Of a DNA stretch of 64,000 bases, positions 45,837-60,024 are shown one piece after another. Under the pieces are notes generated by a model. That model was not told the origin of the DNA. It ran no database searches and saw only the letters and a program-made list of their open reading frames with translations. Origin of the DNA: Pseudarthrobacter siccitolerans (GTDB lineage Bacteria; Actinomycetota; Actinomycetes; Actinomycetales; Micrococcaceae); NCBI RefSeq assembly GCF_030823375.1, contig NZ_JAUSXB010000001.1:4366417-4430416 (forward strand), written 5' to 3'. A program made the position numbers and the translations under genes. Position 1 is the stretch's first letter, and every line of letters begins with the position of its first letter.

Positions 45837-46803
45837 TTACGGAACCAGGACAACCTTGCCGGTGGTGCGCCGGCCTTCCAGGTCGCGGTGCGCCTGGGCG
45901 GCCTGCGACAGGGGGTAGCGGGCGCCGATCCGGACCTTGAGGCTGCCATCTGCAGCGGCGGCGAAAACCTCGTCCGAACGCCAGCGGCGTTCCGCCGCAT
46001 CCCTCAGGTGGTGCGCAATGGTGGGTCTGGTCAGGAACAAGGATCCGCCGGAGTTCAGGCGTTGGGGATCCACGGGGCGGGACCGGTCCTGATGCCGCTC
46101 CGAAGAGCACCAGCATTCCACGGACGCGCAGTGCGGCAAGTGAGCCGTCAAAGGTGTCCTTTCCCACGCCGTCGTAGACCACGTCGGCGCCGGTGCCGCC
46201 GGTAATGTCCCTGACCCGTTCGGCGAAACCCTCGTACCGCAGCACGTGGTCCGCGCCGGCGTCCAGCGCCAACTCTTCCTTTTCGTCACTGGAAACGGTG
46301 GTGATGACTTCCGCGCCCCTGGCTTTGAGCATCTGGGTCAGGAGCAGTCCTACACCGCCGGCGCCCGCGTGCAGCAGCACGGTATGCCCTGGCTCCACCT
46401 TGAAGGTTGAGTTCATCAGGAAGTGCGCCGTGATGCCCTGCAGGGAGAGCGCGGCGGCGGTGAAGTCATCGATCCCGGGGGGTACGGGCAGCGCGGCGTC
46501 CTCGTCCACCAGCGCATAATCGGCGTAACAGTTGATGCCCTCGGCTGTGGCGATCCTGTCGCCGATGGCGAACCCGGTAACTCCGTCGCCCACCGCTTCC
46601 ACCGTGCCGGCGGCTTCTGATCCGGGGGTGAAGGGATACGGGACCTTGTAAGTGCCGCTGCGCTTATAGGTGTCAATGAAGTTCACTCCCGCTGCGGCCA
46701 CCTTGACCAGCAACTGGCCCGGACCCGGAACCGGCCGGTCCACGTCCGCATACTCAAGGACTTCCGGGCCGCCTGCCTGGCGTGCGACGATGGCATGCGT
46801 CAT
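45837..46803 (-). pseudogene. NADPH:quinone reductase (zeta-crystallin type) with one frameshift
   Basis: From the ATG at 46803 the first 245 codons encode a medium-chain quinone reductase: YADVDRPVPGPGQLLVKV, YPFTPGSEAAGTVEAVGDG, and nucleotide loop HAGAGGVGLLLTQ. After ASGPVPP the protein-like sequence continues in another frame as VDPQRLNSGGSLFLTRPTI... to LEGRRTTGKVVLVP and TAA at 45837. One extra C in the CCCC run at 46074-46077 (minus strand) explains the shift; removing it restores about 321 residues, normal for the family. It may be a homopolymer sequencing error or a real null allele. AAGGAG precedes the start. Confidence 0.8.
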
Positions 46804-46894
46804 GGCTCTCCTTCCCCGGGCCCGGCCTTTCCAGCCCCGGCTGCCGGAACCATCCTAAAGACTCTTCAAGCTAAGCCCGCGTTATCAACCCACG

Positions 46895-46929
46895 ATGCAT
46901 AAATATCGGTACTAGTGAATAATTTTGCT
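46895..46929. promoter_or_regulatory. Two probable ArgR boxes before argC
   Basis: ATGCATAAATAT (46895-46906) and GTGAATAATTTTGC (46915-46928) are AT-rich, resemble ARG-box halves (TGAATAA-type), and their equivalent positions lie 20 bases apart, two helical turns. They overlap the argC -35 region, where ArgR from the same cluster could repress. Confidence 0.6.
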
Positions 46930-46930
46930 G

Positions 46931-46936
46931 TAAGGT
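46931..46936 (+). promoter_or_regulatory. -10 box of a likely leaderless promoter (argC)
   Basis: TAAGGT ends 6 bases before the ATG at 46943. The ArgR-like boxes lie immediately upstream. Confidence 0.6.
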
Positions 46937-46942
46937 GGACCC

Positions 46943-47974
46943 ATGACTATTTCTGTTGCAGTCTCAGGCGCCAGCGGCTATGCCGGCGGAGAGGTGCTCC
47001 GCCTCCTGGCGGGCCACCCGGATGTGACCATCGGGGCAATCACAGCGCACAGCAACGCCGGCTCACGACTGGGCGAGCTGCAGCCCCACCTGCACGGGCT
47101 GTCCAGCCGCATCCTGGAGGACACCACGGTGGAGAACCTCTCCGGCCACGACGTTGTCTTCCTCGCACTGCCGCACGGTGCCTCTGCCGAAATTGCGGCC
47201 CAGCTTCCGGAGGGGACAGTGGTGATCGACGCCGGCGCCGACCACCGCCTGGAGGACCCGGCGGCCTGGGAAAAATTCTATGGCTCAGCCCACGCCGGCA
47301 CCTGGCCCTACGGCCTGCCGGAACTGCCCGGCCAGCGTGAAGCCCTCAAGGGCGCCAGCCGCATCGCCGTGCCCGGCTGCTACCCGACGTCGGCCCTGCT
47401 GGCCCTGACGCCAGGGTTCGCCGCCCACCTCCTCGAGCCCGACGACGTCGTGATTGTTTCCGCGTCCGGCACCTCGGGCGCGGGCAAGGCAGCGAAAGTG
47501 AACCTGATCGGCTCCGAGGTGATGGGATCCATGAGCCCCTACGGCGTGGGCGGCGGACACCGGCACACCCCAGAGATCGAACAGGGCCTGTCGAATGCGG
47601 CAGGGGAGCAGGTGACGGTCTCCTTCACACCCACCCTCGCACCGATGAGCCGCGGGATCCTCACCACCGCCACCGCCAGGGTCAAGCCGGATACCACTGC
47701 TGAACAGCTGCGCCAGGCGTGGACCGAGGCGTACGACGACGAACCCTTTGTGCACGTCCTGCCCGAAGGTCAGTGGCCCGCCACCAAGTCCGTCCAGGGA
47801 TCGAACCACGCTGCCATGCAGCTTGCCTTCGATGCGCACACCGGCCGGGTGATTGTCACCTGCGTGATCGACAACCTCACCAAAGGGACCGCCGGCGGCG
47901 CCGTCCAGTCCATGAATATCGCACTCGGCCTGGCAGAAACCGCCGGCCTTGACCTGCAGGGAGTAGCCCCGTGA
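46943..47974 (+). CDS. argC: N-acetyl-gamma-glutamyl-phosphate reductase ArgC
   Basis: ArgC reduces N-acetylglutamyl phosphate to the semialdehyde, step three of arginine synthesis. The 343 residues have the NADP loop [15 protein letters not shown] (about 7-21), FLALPHGAS and the catalytic Cys in [18 protein letters not shown] follows. It is the first gene of the arginine run argC-argJ-argB-argD-argF-argR-argG-argH and the only one with clear operator-like boxes. argJ overlaps its stop by 4 bases. Confidence 0.97.
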   Translation: MTISVAVSGASGYAGGEVLRLLAGHPDVTIGAITAHSNAGSRLGELQPHLHGLSSRILEDTTVENLSGHDVVFLALPHGASAEIAAQLPEGTVVIDAGADHRLEDPAAWEKFYGSAHAGTWPYGLPELPGQREALKGASRIAVPGCYPTSALLALTPGFAAHLLEPDDVVIVSASGTSGAGKAAKVNLIGSEVMGSMSPYGVGGGHRHTPEIEQGLSNAAGEQVTVSFTPTLAPMSRGILTTATARVKPDTTAEQLRQAWTEAYDDEPFVHVLPEGQWPATKSVQGSNHAAMQLAFDAHTGRVIVTCVIDNLTKGTAGGAVQSMNIALGLAETAGLDLQGVAP

Positions 47975-49137
47975 CAGTTACCGCACCCCGTGGATTCCGG
48001 GCCGCCGGCGTCACCGCCGGATTGAAAGCGTCGGGCAACCCGGACCTTGCTTTGGTGGTCAACGACGGCCCCGCGAAGGCTGCCGCCGCGGTGTTCACCA
48101 GCAACCGCGTGGCTGCGGCCCCGGTCCACTGGTCCCGACAGGTGGTATCGGACGGCCGCGTGGACGCCGTCATCCTCAACTCCGGCGGTGCCAACGCCTG
48201 CACGGGGCCCACCGGCTTCCAGAACACCCACAGTACGGCCGAAAAAGTGGCCGAAGTGCTGGGTATTTCGGCCACGGATGTTTTTGTCTGCTCCACCGGG
48301 CTGATCGGTGAGCAGTTGCCCATGGACAAGATCCTTCCCGGCGTGGAGGCGGCCGCTGCTGCCCTCAGCACCGACGGCGGACCCGACGCGGCCACCGCCA
48401 TCATGACCACCGACTCAGTGCCCAAGTCCGCGCTGTTCATCGGCACCGACGCGGACGGCCAGGAATTCAGCATCGGTGGAATCGCCAAGGGTGCCGGCAT
48501 GCTCGCACCGGGCCTGGCCACCATGCTGGTGGTCCTCACCACGGACGCCCTGGTGGAGGCGGAGATGCTCGACGTCGTCCTCCGCGACGCCACGCGCGTC
48601 ACCTTCGACCGGGCCGACTCGGACGGCTGCATGTCCACCAATGACACTGTGGTCCTGCTGGCCTCCGGCGCCTCCGGCGCGGTGCCGTCCGCCGAAGCCT
48701 TCGGCTCGGGCCTCACCCAGGTATGCGCCGAGCTCGCACGGAAGCTGATCGGCGACGCAGAAGGTGCCAGCCACGACATCGCCATCCGCACCTTCAACGC
48801 CGCCAGCGAGGCCGACGCCGTAACCGTCAGCCGCTCCGTGGCCCGCTCCAACCTCTTCAAGGCCGCCATCTTCGGCAAAGACCCGAACTGGGGACGTGTG
48901 CTTTCCGCCGTCGGCACCACGGACGCCGTTTTCGAACCTGACCAGCTCAACGTCTCCATGAACGGTATCCAGATCTGCCGCAACGGCAGCATCGGCGACG
49001 ACCGGGCCCTCGTGGACCTGGAGCCGCGCGAAGTGCTGGTGGAGATCGACCTGCAGGCGGGCGACGCCGAGGCCACCATCTGGACAAACGACCTCACCCA
49101 CGACTACGTGCACGAGAACAGCGCCTACTCCAGCTAG
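47971..49137 (+). CDS. argJ: Bifunctional ornithine acetyltransferase/N-acetylglutamate synthase ArgJ
   Basis: ArgJ recycles the acetyl group from acetylornithine to glutamate; many forms can also use acetyl-CoA. The 388-residue precursor cleaves itself before a Thr in the motif [14 protein letters not shown], here Thr184, giving alpha and beta chains. [10 protein letters not shown] and the later [13 protein letters not shown] also match. Presence of argJ and absence of argE point to the cyclic pathway. The GTG start is coupled to argC. Confidence 0.96.
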   Translation: MTVTAPRGFRAAGVTAGLKASGNPDLALVVNDGPAKAAAAVFTSNRVAAAPVHWSRQVVSDGRVDAVILNSGGANACTGPTGFQNTHSTAEKVAEVLGISATDVFVCSTGLIGEQLPMDKILPGVEAAAAALSTDGGPDAATAIMTTDSVPKSALFIGTDADGQEFSIGGIAKGAGMLAPGLATMLVVLTTDALVEAEMLDVVLRDATRVTFDRADSDGCMSTNDTVVLLASGASGAVPSAEAFGSGLTQVCAELARKLIGDAEGASHDIAIRTFNAASEADAVTVSRSVARSNLFKAAIFGKDPNWGRVLSAVGTTDAVFEPDQLNVSMNGIQICRNGSIGDDRALVDLEPREVLVEIDLQAGDAEATIWTNDLTHDYVHENSAYSS

Positions 49138-49181
49138 GAGCCCCCGCGCACCCGGCAAGAACCGTTGCGGAAAGTGACAGC

Positions 49182-50137
49182 ATGAACACCCAGACGCGTG
49201 AAACCACCAGCATGTCCGATGCCCAGGACAAGGCCGGAACCCTGATTGAGGCCCTGCCCTGGATCCAGCGGTTCGCCGGCACCATCATGGTGATCAAGTA
49301 CGGCGGCAACGCCATGGTCAACGACGATCTCCGCCGCGCCTTCGCCGAGGACATCGTGTTCCTCCATCACGTAGGCATCCATCCGGTGGTAGTCCACGGC
49401 GGCGGCCCACAGATCAACTCCATGCTCGGCCGGCTCGGCATCGAGTCCGAATTCAAGGGCGGCCTCCGCGTCACCACCCCTGAAGCCATGGATGTGGTCC
49501 GGATGGTCCTCACCGGCCAGGTGGGACGCGAACTGGTGGGACTGATCAATTCCCACGGCCCCTATGCTGTGGGCATGTCCGGGGAAGACGGCGGCCTGCT
49601 GCGCGCAGTCCGGACGGGAACCGTGGTGGACGGCGAAGAAGTGGACCTCGGGCTGGTCGGCGAGGTGGTGGGAGTCGACCCCGCCGGCATCGTGGACATC
49701 CTCGAGGCCGGCCGGATCCCGGTAATCTCGACGGTTGCCCCCGAGATTGTGGACGGCGGAGACGGCGTGCCCGGCACGGCGCGCTTCCAGCCCACCGGCC
49801 AGGTCCTCAACGTCAATGCGGACACCGCGGCGGCAGCCGTCGCCTCGGCGCTGGGCGCCTCCAAGCTGGTCATCCTGACTGACGTCGAGGGCCTGTATGC
49901 CAACTGGCCGGACAAGTCCTCGCTGATCTCCTCGCTGACCGCCTCGGAGCTTCGGGACATGCTGCCGAGGCTCGAATCGGGCATGATCCCCAAGATGGCG
50001 GCCTGCCTCAAGGCCATTGATGAGGGTGTGGAACGCGCGCATATTGTGGACGGGCGCCTGCCCCACTCCATGCTTCTTGAAACATTTACGACGGCGGGCA
50101 TCGGCACCCAGGTAGTCCCGGACGAGGAGATCAACGC

Positions 50138-50141
<4 letters not shown>
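49182..50141 (+). CDS. argB: Acetylglutamate kinase ArgB
   Basis: ArgB phosphorylates N-acetylglutamate and is usually the arginine-inhibited step. The 319 residues include [12 protein letters not shown] near the N-terminus, [11 protein letters not shown], and the C-terminal [15 protein letters not shown]. The N-terminal extension of about 30 residues is typical of arginine-sensitive hexameric forms, which suggests feedback control. An alternative ATG lies at 49212. argD overlaps by 4 bases. Confidence 0.97.
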
Positions 50142-52421
<2,280 letters not shown>

Positions 52422-52422
<1 letters not shown>

Positions 52423-52952
52423 TGTCCGCCCAACCGGCGTCGCCGGGCTCCAGCCCGGCCACCAAAACCGCCCGCCAGGCCCGCATCACCGCCATCCTGA
52501 CGGGTGAATCGGTGCGTTCCCAGGCGGAGTTGGCGGCCCTGCTCGCGGACGACGGCGTGCAGGTCACCCAGGCCACCCTGTCCCGGGACCTGGTGGAACT
52601 CGGGGCTGTCCGCGTCCGCGGGAAAGAGGGTGTGCTGGTCTATGCAGTCCCAGGCGAGGGCGGCGAGCGGGCGGCGAAAAGCGGCGTGAGCCAGGAAATC
52701 CTGGATGCCCGGCTGGCCAGGCTGTGCAGCGAACTCCTGGTCACCGCCGAAGCATCGGCCAACATCGCCGTGCTCCGCACCCCGCCGGGCGCCGCTAATT
52801 TCCTGGCCCTGGCCATTGACCATTCGGTGATGCCGTCCATCCTGGGCACCATCGCCGGGGACGACACCGTACTGCTGGTGTCCCGGGACCCGAACGGCGG
52901 CCAGGACCTCGCCGCCAGGTTCCTGCAACTGGCCGAAGAAGCCGGGCAATAA
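52422..52952 (+). CDS. argR: Arginine repressor ArgR
   Basis: ArgR is the arginine-dependent hexameric regulator of this pathway. The 176 residues have an N-terminal winged helix ([20 protein letters not shown]) and a C-terminal hexamer domain with the arginine-binding [12 protein letters not shown]. Its location inside the operon means its own level follows the operon. The probable targets are the boxes before argC at 46895-46929. The start is GTG. Confidence 0.96.
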
Positions 52953-52998
52953 GCTTGAAGACAACATCTACGAACCCCAATCACAAGGAGCATTTGAA

Positions 52999-54204
52999 GT
53001 GACTGAACGCATTGTGCTCGCCTACTCGGGCGGCCTGGACACCTCAGTAGCCATCGGCTGGATCGGCGAAGCCACCGGCGCCGAGGTCATCGCCGTAGCG
53101 GTCGACGTCGGACAGGGCGGCGAGTCCCTCGAGACCATCCGCCAGCGCGCCCTGGGCTGCGGCGCCGTCGAAGCCTACGTGGCCGACGCCTCCGACGAGT
53201 TCGCCAACGAATACGCGATGCCCACCCTGAAGGCCAACGCCCTCTACCAGGGCCACTACCCGCTGGTGTCGGCCATCTCCCGCCCGGTCATCGTCAAGCA
53301 CCTGGTCAAGGCCGCCCGCGAGTTCGGCGCCACCACCGTTGCCCACGGCTGCACCGGCAAGGGCAACGACCAGGTCCGCTTCGAAGTGGGCATCCAGACC
53401 CTCGGCCCGGACCTGAAGTGCATCGCCCCCGTCCGCGACCTCGCCCTCACCCGCGACAAGGCCATCGCCTTCGCCGAGGAAAAGGGCCTGCCCATCGAGA
53501 CCACCAAGAAGAACCCGTACTCCATCGACCAGAACGTCTGGGGCCGCGCCGTGGAAACCGGCTACCTCGAGGACATCTGGAACGCCCCCACGAAGGACAT
53601 CTACGACTACACCGCCACCCCGGAGTTCCCGCCGGCACCGGACGAAGTCACCATCTCCTTCCAGGCCGGCATCCCGGTAGCGATCGACGGCGTCAAGGTC
53701 ACCCCGCTGCAGGCCATCAAGGAACTCAACCGCCGCGCCGGCGCCCAGGGCGTGGGCCGGATCGACGTCGTCGAGGACCGCCTGGTGGGCATCAAGTCCC
53801 GCGAAATCTACGAAGCACCCGGTGCCATGGCGCTGATCACCGCCCACAAGCACCTCGAGGACATCACCATCGAGCGCGAGCAGGCCCGCTTCAAGGCCAC
53901 CGTTGGCCAGCGCTGGGCCGAGCTGGTGTACGACGGCCAGTGGTTCTCCCCCCTCAAGCGCTCCCTGGACGCCTTCATCGAGGACACCCAGAAGTACGTC
54001 TCCGGTGACATCCGCATGGTGCTCCACGGCGGCCAGGCCATCGTCAACGGCCGCCGCTCGGACACCTCGCTCTACGACTTCGACCTCGCCACCTACGACA
54101 CCGGCGACACCTTCGACCAGTCCATGGCCCGCGGCTTCATCGAGCTGTGGGGCATGTCCGCCAAGGTTGCCTCCGGCCGCGACATCCGCGTCGAAGGAAA
54201 GTAA
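52999..54204 (+). CDS. argG: Argininosuccinate synthase ArgG
   Basis: ArgG condenses citrulline and aspartate with ATP. The 401 residues include the P-loop-like [14 protein letters not shown] (8-21), [13 protein letters not shown] and the [17 protein letters not shown] block. The GTG start has CAAGGAG upstream. The 46-base gap from argR shows no clear ArgR box, so it is probably read through from argC. Confidence 0.98.
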   Translation: MTERIVLAYSGGLDTSVAIGWIGEATGAEVIAVAVDVGQGGESLETIRQRALGCGAVEAYVADASDEFANEYAMPTLKANALYQGHYPLVSAISRPVIVKHLVKAAREFGATTVAHGCTGKGNDQVRFEVGIQTLGPDLKCIAPVRDLALTRDKAIAFAEEKGLPIETTKKNPYSIDQNVWGRAVETGYLEDIWNAPTKDIYDYTATPEFPPAPDEVTISFQAGIPVAIDGVKVTPLQAIKELNRRAGAQGVGRIDVVEDRLVGIKSREIYEAPGAMALITAHKHLEDITIEREQARFKATVGQRWAELVYDGQWFSPLKRSLDAFIEDTQKYVSGDIRMVLHGGQAIVNGRRSDTSLYDFDLATYDTGDTFDQSMARGFIELWGMSAKVASGRDIRVEGK

Positions 54205-55695
<1,491 letters not shown>

Positions 55696-55700
55696 CAGCC

Positions 55701-55805
55701 CAACGCTCTCTCAGTTGATGCCCCTTTTTGGCCAACGCTCTCTCGCTTTCCTTAGGAAAGTGAGAGAGCGATTCCGAAATTCGCGCGTTATCTGAGAGAG
55801 CGTTG
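55701..55805. repeat. Nested double palindrome after argH
   Basis: The outer arms CAACGCTCTCTCAG (55701-55714) and CTGAGAGAGCGTTG (55792-55805) match perfectly over 14 bp. Inside, CGCTCTCTC-G-CTTTCC (55736-55751) and GGAAAG-T-GAGAGAGCG (55755-55770) form a second stem with a 3-base loop. The same AACGCTCTCTC word thus occurs twice direct and twice inverted. It probably ends the arg transcript and looks like a mobile palindromic repeat unit. Confidence 0.8.
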
Positions 55806-55832
55806 CGGGTTAGTGGGGCGCGGACCCGCCGC

Positions 55833-55838
55833 TAGGGT
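55833..55838 (+). promoter_or_regulatory. -10 box of a likely leaderless promoter (PNPOx gene)
   Basis: TAGGGT ends 6 bases before the ATG at 55845; GGAG between them is too close for ribosome binding. Confidence 0.6.
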
Positions 55839-55844
55839 GGAGCC

Positions 55845-56381
55845 ATGAGCGACTCCTTCCGCAGGCAACTCCGGGCCCTTCCCGACTTCCCGGACTCCCT
55901 GCCAGGCTTTGACCCGGATACCGCCCCGGCAGATCCCGCGGAACTGTTCAGGCAATGGCTGGACGAGGCACAGGCCGCGGGGGAGCGCCAGCCGCACGCC
56001 TGCAGCCTCGCCACCGTGGACGGCCAGGGCCAGCCGTCCTCGCGGATGCTGATCCTGAAGAACATCGACGACGACGGCTGGCACTTCGCCACGTCCCGCA
56101 CCTCACGCAAGGGCAGGGAACTCGGCGGCAACCCTCGTGCGGCCCTGAACTTCTACTGGCCGTCGCTGGGGCGGCAGGTCAGGGTAGCGGGGCCCGTGGT
56201 GGAGCTTTCCGCCGAGGCTTCAGCCCGCGACTGGGACGAGCGCCCGCGCTCCGACGGCAGCGATAACCCCAACTGGCAGCTCTACGCCGTCCAACCCGCC
56301 GAAATCGAGTTTTGGCAGGCAAGCCTCGACGGCCCCCACATCCGCCACCGCTTCGGCCCCGATGGCGTTATTCCCGGCTAG
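55845..56381 (+). CDS. Pyridoxamine 5'-phosphate oxidase family protein (PdxH-like)
   Basis: The 178-residue flavin split-barrel protein follows the PdxH pattern: ACSLATVDGQGQPSSRMLILKNID, GWHFATSRTSRKGRELGGNPRAALNFYWPSLGRQVRVAG, and the C-terminal EIEFWQASLDGPHIRHRF. It is shorter than E. coli PdxH (218 residues): the stretch before EIEFWQ and the final residues are reduced. It may be a true PLP salvage oxidase or an F420/FMN relative of other function. The maleylpyruvate-isomerase-type gene starts just after its stop. Confidence 0.75.
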   Translation: MSDSFRRQLRALPDFPDSLPGFDPDTAPADPAELFRQWLDEAQAAGERQPHACSLATVDGQGQPSSRMLILKNIDDDGWHFATSRTSRKGRELGGNPRAALNFYWPSLGRQVRVAGPVVELSAEASARDWDERPRSDGSDNPNWQLYAVQPAEIEFWQASLDGPHIRHRFGPDGVIPG

Positions 56382-56382
56382 T

Positions 56383-57153
56383 ATGAGCGCCATGACAGCT
56401 CCCGCACCTGACGTCCTGCTTGCCGGAATCCATAAAGCCGCCGACGACGTTGCCTCCGATGTTGCCAAGCTCGGCGATGAGGACGTGACGGCTCCCTCCG
56501 CGCTGCCCGGCTGGACGCGGGGCCACGTGCTGGCCCACCTGACCGGAATCTCCAACGCCATGGCCAGGCAGCTCGAGTACGCGGCCCGCGGCGAGACCAT
56601 TGAGCTGTACGACGGAGGCATGCAAGGCCGGAACAGGGCCATCGACATGACTGCCGGGCACGACGCCGCCACCCACCTCACAGACCTGAAGGCAGCCCTG
56701 GACCGGGTGCTGCGGGCTTTCGATGTACTGCCCGGCGTCAAGGATTCTTCGGCCAACGGCACCGGCTGGTGGGCACCCATCAGTTATCGAGGGGGAGTGG
56801 TCCTGGATGGTGGGCTCGCCCTGTGGCGGGAACTCGTCATCCATGCCGCGGACCTGCTGACGGGCAGGGGACCGGAAACCTGGAGCCGGCCGTTCTGCGA
56901 GCACCTGTTCGATTTCCTCGCAGCCCGCGTACCGGCGGAGGACAAACTCGTGCTGCAGCCCCTCGGCCTTCCGCCAGTGAGCATCGGCGGGGGGAACCGG
57001 TCCACAGTGGTCAGCGGAATGATCACGGATATCGCGGCCTGGCTCGCCGGCCGCGAACCTACCCTTGGCAGCCTGCGCGCCTCCGCCGCGGCGGATGGTG
57101 TTGATCTGCCGGCCCTCCTGCCCTGGCCGGCCGGAACGCCTGCCCCCAAGTAA
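56383..57153 (+). CDS. Maleylpyruvate isomerase-family mycothiol-dependent enzyme
   Basis: The 256-residue protein has the DinB-like N-terminal helical bundle of mycothiol-dependent enzymes: DEDVTAPSALPGWTRGHVLAHL with the metal-ligand His, and later LWRELVIHAADLL with a second His. Such enzymes use the actinobacterial thiol mycothiol; the substrate here is unknown. I chose the ATG at 56383, directly after the upstream stop; a second ATG lies at 56392. It converges with ogt over a 42-base gap. Confidence 0.82.
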   Translation: MSAMTAPAPDVLLAGIHKAADDVASDVAKLGDEDVTAPSALPGWTRGHVLAHLTGISNAMARQLEYAARGETIELYDGGMQGRNRAIDMTAGHDAATHLTDLKAALDRVLRAFDVLPGVKDSSANGTGWWAPISYRGGVVLDGGLALWRELVIHAADLLTGRGPETWSRPFCEHLFDFLAARVPAEDKLVLQPLGLPPVSIGGGNRSTVVSGMITDIAAWLAGREPTLGSLRASAAADGVDLPALLPWPAGTPAPK

Positions 57154-57195
57154 CGGTCCGCCCCCGGCACCTTGCGAGAGATGGCAGCAGCGTGC

Positions 57196-57690
57196 TCAGG
57201 CGGCCTCGCGTGCCAGCAGGCTCTCCTTGATGGGCAGTCCCCAGCGGAAGCCGCCCAGCGAGCCGTCCGTCCGGATAACGCGGTGGCAGGGCACAAACAG
57301 GGCTGCAGCATTGAAGGCGCAGGCGCTGGCGGCGGCCCGCACAGCTTTGGGATTGCCCGCCAGCCCGGCGTACTCGGTATACGTGACAGGGGATCCCGGC
57401 CGGACCAGCCGCAGCACGTCCCAGGCGTGCGTACGGAAGGGCCCCGACATCTGGAGCACGGGCACACGCATCGCCGGTCCCGGATCCCCCGCATAGAACG
57501 CCTCCACGGCTGCAGAGACGCTGCCAAGGTCAGTGACCAGCTCAACGGCGGCCGGCCGCAGCGACGGATGAATTTGCCCGGTCAAGTCGCCGGGCTTGTC
57601 GGTCCACCCGCTCGAAAGGACCTGCCCGTCCCGGGCGAGGATGGTGAACGGGCCGTCCGGAGTGGACATCTGAAGCAACTGGGCCTTCAT
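57196..57690 (-). CDS. ogt: Methylated-DNA-protein-cysteine methyltransferase
   Basis: This suicide enzyme removes methyl groups from O6-methylguanine onto its active Cys135 in [21 protein letters not shown]. The 164 residues match Ogt length. The motif before the cysteine ([13 protein letters not shown]) deviates from the common NPxxxxxPCHR. Its ATG overlaps the stop of the Ada/AlkA fusion gene (ATGA), so both are one operon for alkylation repair. The window gives no sign that it carries its own regulator apart from that fusion. Confidence 0.95.
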   Translation of the reverse strand: MKAQLLQMSTPDGPFTILARDGQVLSSGWTDKPGDLTGQIHPSLRPAAVELVTDLGSVSAAVEAFYAGDPGPAMRVPVLQMSGPFRTHAWDVLRLVRPGSPVTYTEYAGLAGNPKAVRAAASACAFNAAALFVPCHRVIRTDGSLGGFRWGLPIKESLLAREAA

Positions 57691-59234
57691 CGTTTCGCTT
57701 TCTCTGCTGTTCCGGTGCCTGCACCGGCAAGCTTCGTTGTGCCGCCCGGACGGGAGGCGGCTGCGGCCTGGGCTGCTGCCCGCCACAAATGCATGGTGGC
57801 GTACGAGCGCCAGGGGCTGACCTCGCGGAAGTCCGGGCTGGCGGTGCCGGCACCAATTCCGCCACCAGGCTCCGCATGCCCTGGCCGGTCGAGCGCCCTC
57901 ATCCCGTTCCGCACCGCCGCGTCGTTGGCCAGGAAGACATCCGGGGCGCCGAGGACCCGCATGGCGAGGTAGCCCACCGTCCATGGTCCCACCCCCGCCA
58001 GCGGCAGCAGCTTCGCGCCGAGGCTGGCCAGGTCATCACCGTAGCCGAAATCCAGCCTGCCCTCAGCGAGTGCGGAGGCTGCCGCACGCAGGGCCTCCGC
58101 ACGTTTCCTGGGTCCGCGAAGGAGGGCGTAGCCGTCAGCGGCAATGTCGGCCGCCGTGGGAAACATCCGCTCCAGGCCTTCGCCGGGGCTTTGGCTGGAA
58201 CGCCCGACGGCGGCCAGTTGCGTGAGTGCCGTCCGCGCCGCAGCCACGGTGATCTGCTGTCCGACCATCGCCCGGACCAGCATCTCGCCGGGGTCCAGGG
58301 CCCCGGGCATCCTGACGCCGGGAGCGGCAGCCACCGAGGCTGAGAGTCGACTGTCCGCTGCCAGCGCGCCGTCGATGGCCACCGGATCGGCATCCAGGTC
58401 GAACAGCCTGCGGACGCGGCTCAGCAATGCCGGCAGGTCGCGAAGGTCCACTGCGCCGACGGTGAGGGTAAGCGGCCGTCCTTGGGCGCCGCCGTCGTAC
58501 TCAATCCGAAAACGTGCGTCGCCCTGCGGCAGCCGCAGGGTACGCGCGTAGGACGTTGCTGATCCTGCTTCGATTCCGGGGATGGCGCGCACGGCCAGGA
58601 ACGTGAAGATGCCGGAATCGAAGGGCTCGCGGTAGGGGAGGCTGAGGGTCAGGGCGGTGGATCCCGCGGGAACTTTTGGGTGCCGTGCGGCGCGGAGGGC
58701 GGTGGGCGTCATGTCGAAGACCTCCACCATGGTCTCGTTGAACTGCCGGACACTGCTGAAGCCGGCCGCGAAGGCGACGTCAGCCAGCTTCATGGACGTG
58801 GACACCAGCAGGGTCCGGGCCGTCTGGGCACGCCCGGCCCGAGCCAGCGACAGTGGACCGGCGCCAAGTTCCTGGCTGAGGATGCGGTTCAGCTGCCGCG
58901 AGGAATAGCCAAGGCGGGCGGCCAGGCCGTCCACGCCGTCCCTGTTGACCACTCCGTCGTTGATCAGGCGCATGGCCCGCCCGGCAATGTCCTGCCGGAC
59001 GTTCCAGGCCGGGGTGCCGGGAACCGCCTCGGGGAGGCAGCGCTTGCAGGCCCGGTAGCCGGCGTCGTGCGCTGCGGCGGACGTTTCGTAAAAGGTGACG
59101 TTCGCGGCCTTGGGCGTCCTGGCCGGGCATGACGGGCGGCAATAGATGCCCGTGGTCCGGACGGCAGTGAAGAACTGCCCGTCGAACCGGGTGTCCCGGG
59201 CGTCTATTGCCCGGTAGCGCTGCCAGAAATCCAT
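57687..59234 (-). CDS. Ada-AlkA fusion: methyl-sensing regulator plus 3-methyladenine DNA glycosylase
   Basis: The 515 residues combine three units: an Ada zinc domain with Cys32, Cys36, Cys63 and Cys66 ([10 protein letters not shown] and CKRCLPE), an AraC-type helix-turn-helix region (about 85-180), and AlkA (about 195-480) with the helix-hairpin-helix [18 protein letters not shown] and the catalytic Asp in LANDAAVR. Methylation of a domain cysteine would switch it to an activator of its own operon, by analogy with Ada. I chose the ATG at 59234; GGAGGA directly precedes it and CAGGAT lies 6 bases upstream. The same fusion is known in other actinobacteria. Confidence 0.92.
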   Translation of the reverse strand: MDFWQRYRAIDARDTRFDGQFFTAVRTTGIYCRPSCPARTPKAANVTFYETSAAAHDAGYRACKRCLPEAVPGTPAWNVRQDIAGRAMRLINDGVVNRDGVDGLAARLGYSSRQLNRILSQELGAGPLSLARAGRAQTARTLLVSTSMKLADVAFAAGFSSVRQFNETMVEVFDMTPTALRAARHPKVPAGSTALTLSLPYREPFDSGIFTFLAVRAIPGIEAGSATSYARTLRLPQGDARFRIEYDGGAQGRPLTLTVGAVDLRDLPALLSRVRRLFDLDADPVAIDGALAADSRLSASVAAAPGVRMPGALDPGEMLVRAMVGQQITVAAARTALTQLAAVGRSSQSPGEGLERMFPTAADIAADGYALLRGPRKRAEALRAAASALAEGRLDFGYGDDLASLGAKLLPLAGVGPWTVGYLAMRVLGAPDVFLANDAAVRNGMRALDRPGHAEPGGGIGAGTASPDFREVSPWRSYATMHLWRAAAQAAAASRPGGTTKLAGAGTGTAEKAKR

Positions 59235-59337
59235 TCCTCCATCCTGCCAGCCGCGCACGGTAGGGGCTAGCGGAAATCGGACATGGCCGTGGTGGCGTTT
59301 TTTCTGCTTTGTGCAGGGTATTGCTGCTGGTTTTGGA

Positions 59338-59343
59338 TAGAGT
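59338..59343 (+). promoter_or_regulatory. -10 box of a likely leaderless promoter (3-methyladenine glycosylase gene)
   Basis: TAGAGT ends 6 bases before the ATG at 59350. Confidence 0.6.
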
Positions 59344-59349
59344 CTGGCC

Positions 59350-60012
59350 ATGAGCAGAAGCCCCTCGCCGGACCGGGAACCGTTGCGGGAATTCCTGTCC
59401 GGAGATGCCCGCGAGCTGGGCCCGCTGCTGCTGGGGGCTGTCCTGAGCCACGATTCGAGGGAAGGGCGGGTGTCCGTCCGCCTCACCGAGGTGGAGGCCT
59501 ACCTGGGTCCGGAGGATTCCCTTCATCCCGATCCCGGTTCACACACCTACCGGGGCCCCACTCCGCGCAATGCCCCCATGTTCGGTCCGGCGGGGCACTT
59601 GTACGTCTACTTCACCTACGGGATGCATCACTGCACGAACATCGTGTGTGGTCCGGAGGGGGTGGCCTCCGCCCTGCTGCTGCGTGCCGGGGAGATCGTG
59701 GAGGGTGCCGAGCTGGCCCGGCACCGCCGTCCCACCTCGAAAAATCCTGCCGACCTGGCCAGCGGCCCGGCCCGCCTCGCCAAAGCCCTGGGCCTGACCA
59801 CCGCCTACAGCGGACGTGACGCGCTGGTGCCGCCGTTCGGGCTCACGCTTCCGGACCGCCCGGCCACGCAGGTCAGCTCCGGGCCCCGGGTTGGGGTCTC
59901 CGGCGCCGGTGGATCGGAGGATTACGCCTGGCGGTTCTGGCTCAGCGGCGATCCTACGGTTTCCAGGTACAAGGCAGCGAAGCCCAGGCCGGCCAGGCAA
60001 CACTTGCGTTAG
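59350..60012 (+). CDS. DNA-3-methyladenine glycosylase (AAG/MPG type)
   Basis: The 220-residue protein belongs to the mammalian-type alkyladenine glycosylase family: [45 protein letters not shown] and RLAKALGL with the catalytic Glu in TEVEAY. It removes alkylated purines by a different fold from AlkA. It is divergent from the Ada-AlkA-ogt operon with 115 bases between starts, so three alkylation-repair genes lie together. The GC-rich C-terminus ([18 protein letters not shown]) is also conserved. Confidence 0.92.
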   Translation: MSRSPSPDREPLREFLSGDARELGPLLLGAVLSHDSREGRVSVRLTEVEAYLGPEDSLHPDPGSHTYRGPTPRNAPMFGPAGHLYVYFTYGMHHCTNIVCGPEGVASALLLRAGEIVEGAELARHRRPTSKNPADLASGPARLAKALGLTTAYSGRDALVPPFGLTLPDRPATQVSSGPRVGVSGAGGSEDYAWRFWLSGDPTVSRYKAAKPRPARQHLR

Positions 60013-60024
60013 CGGAAATGGTTG

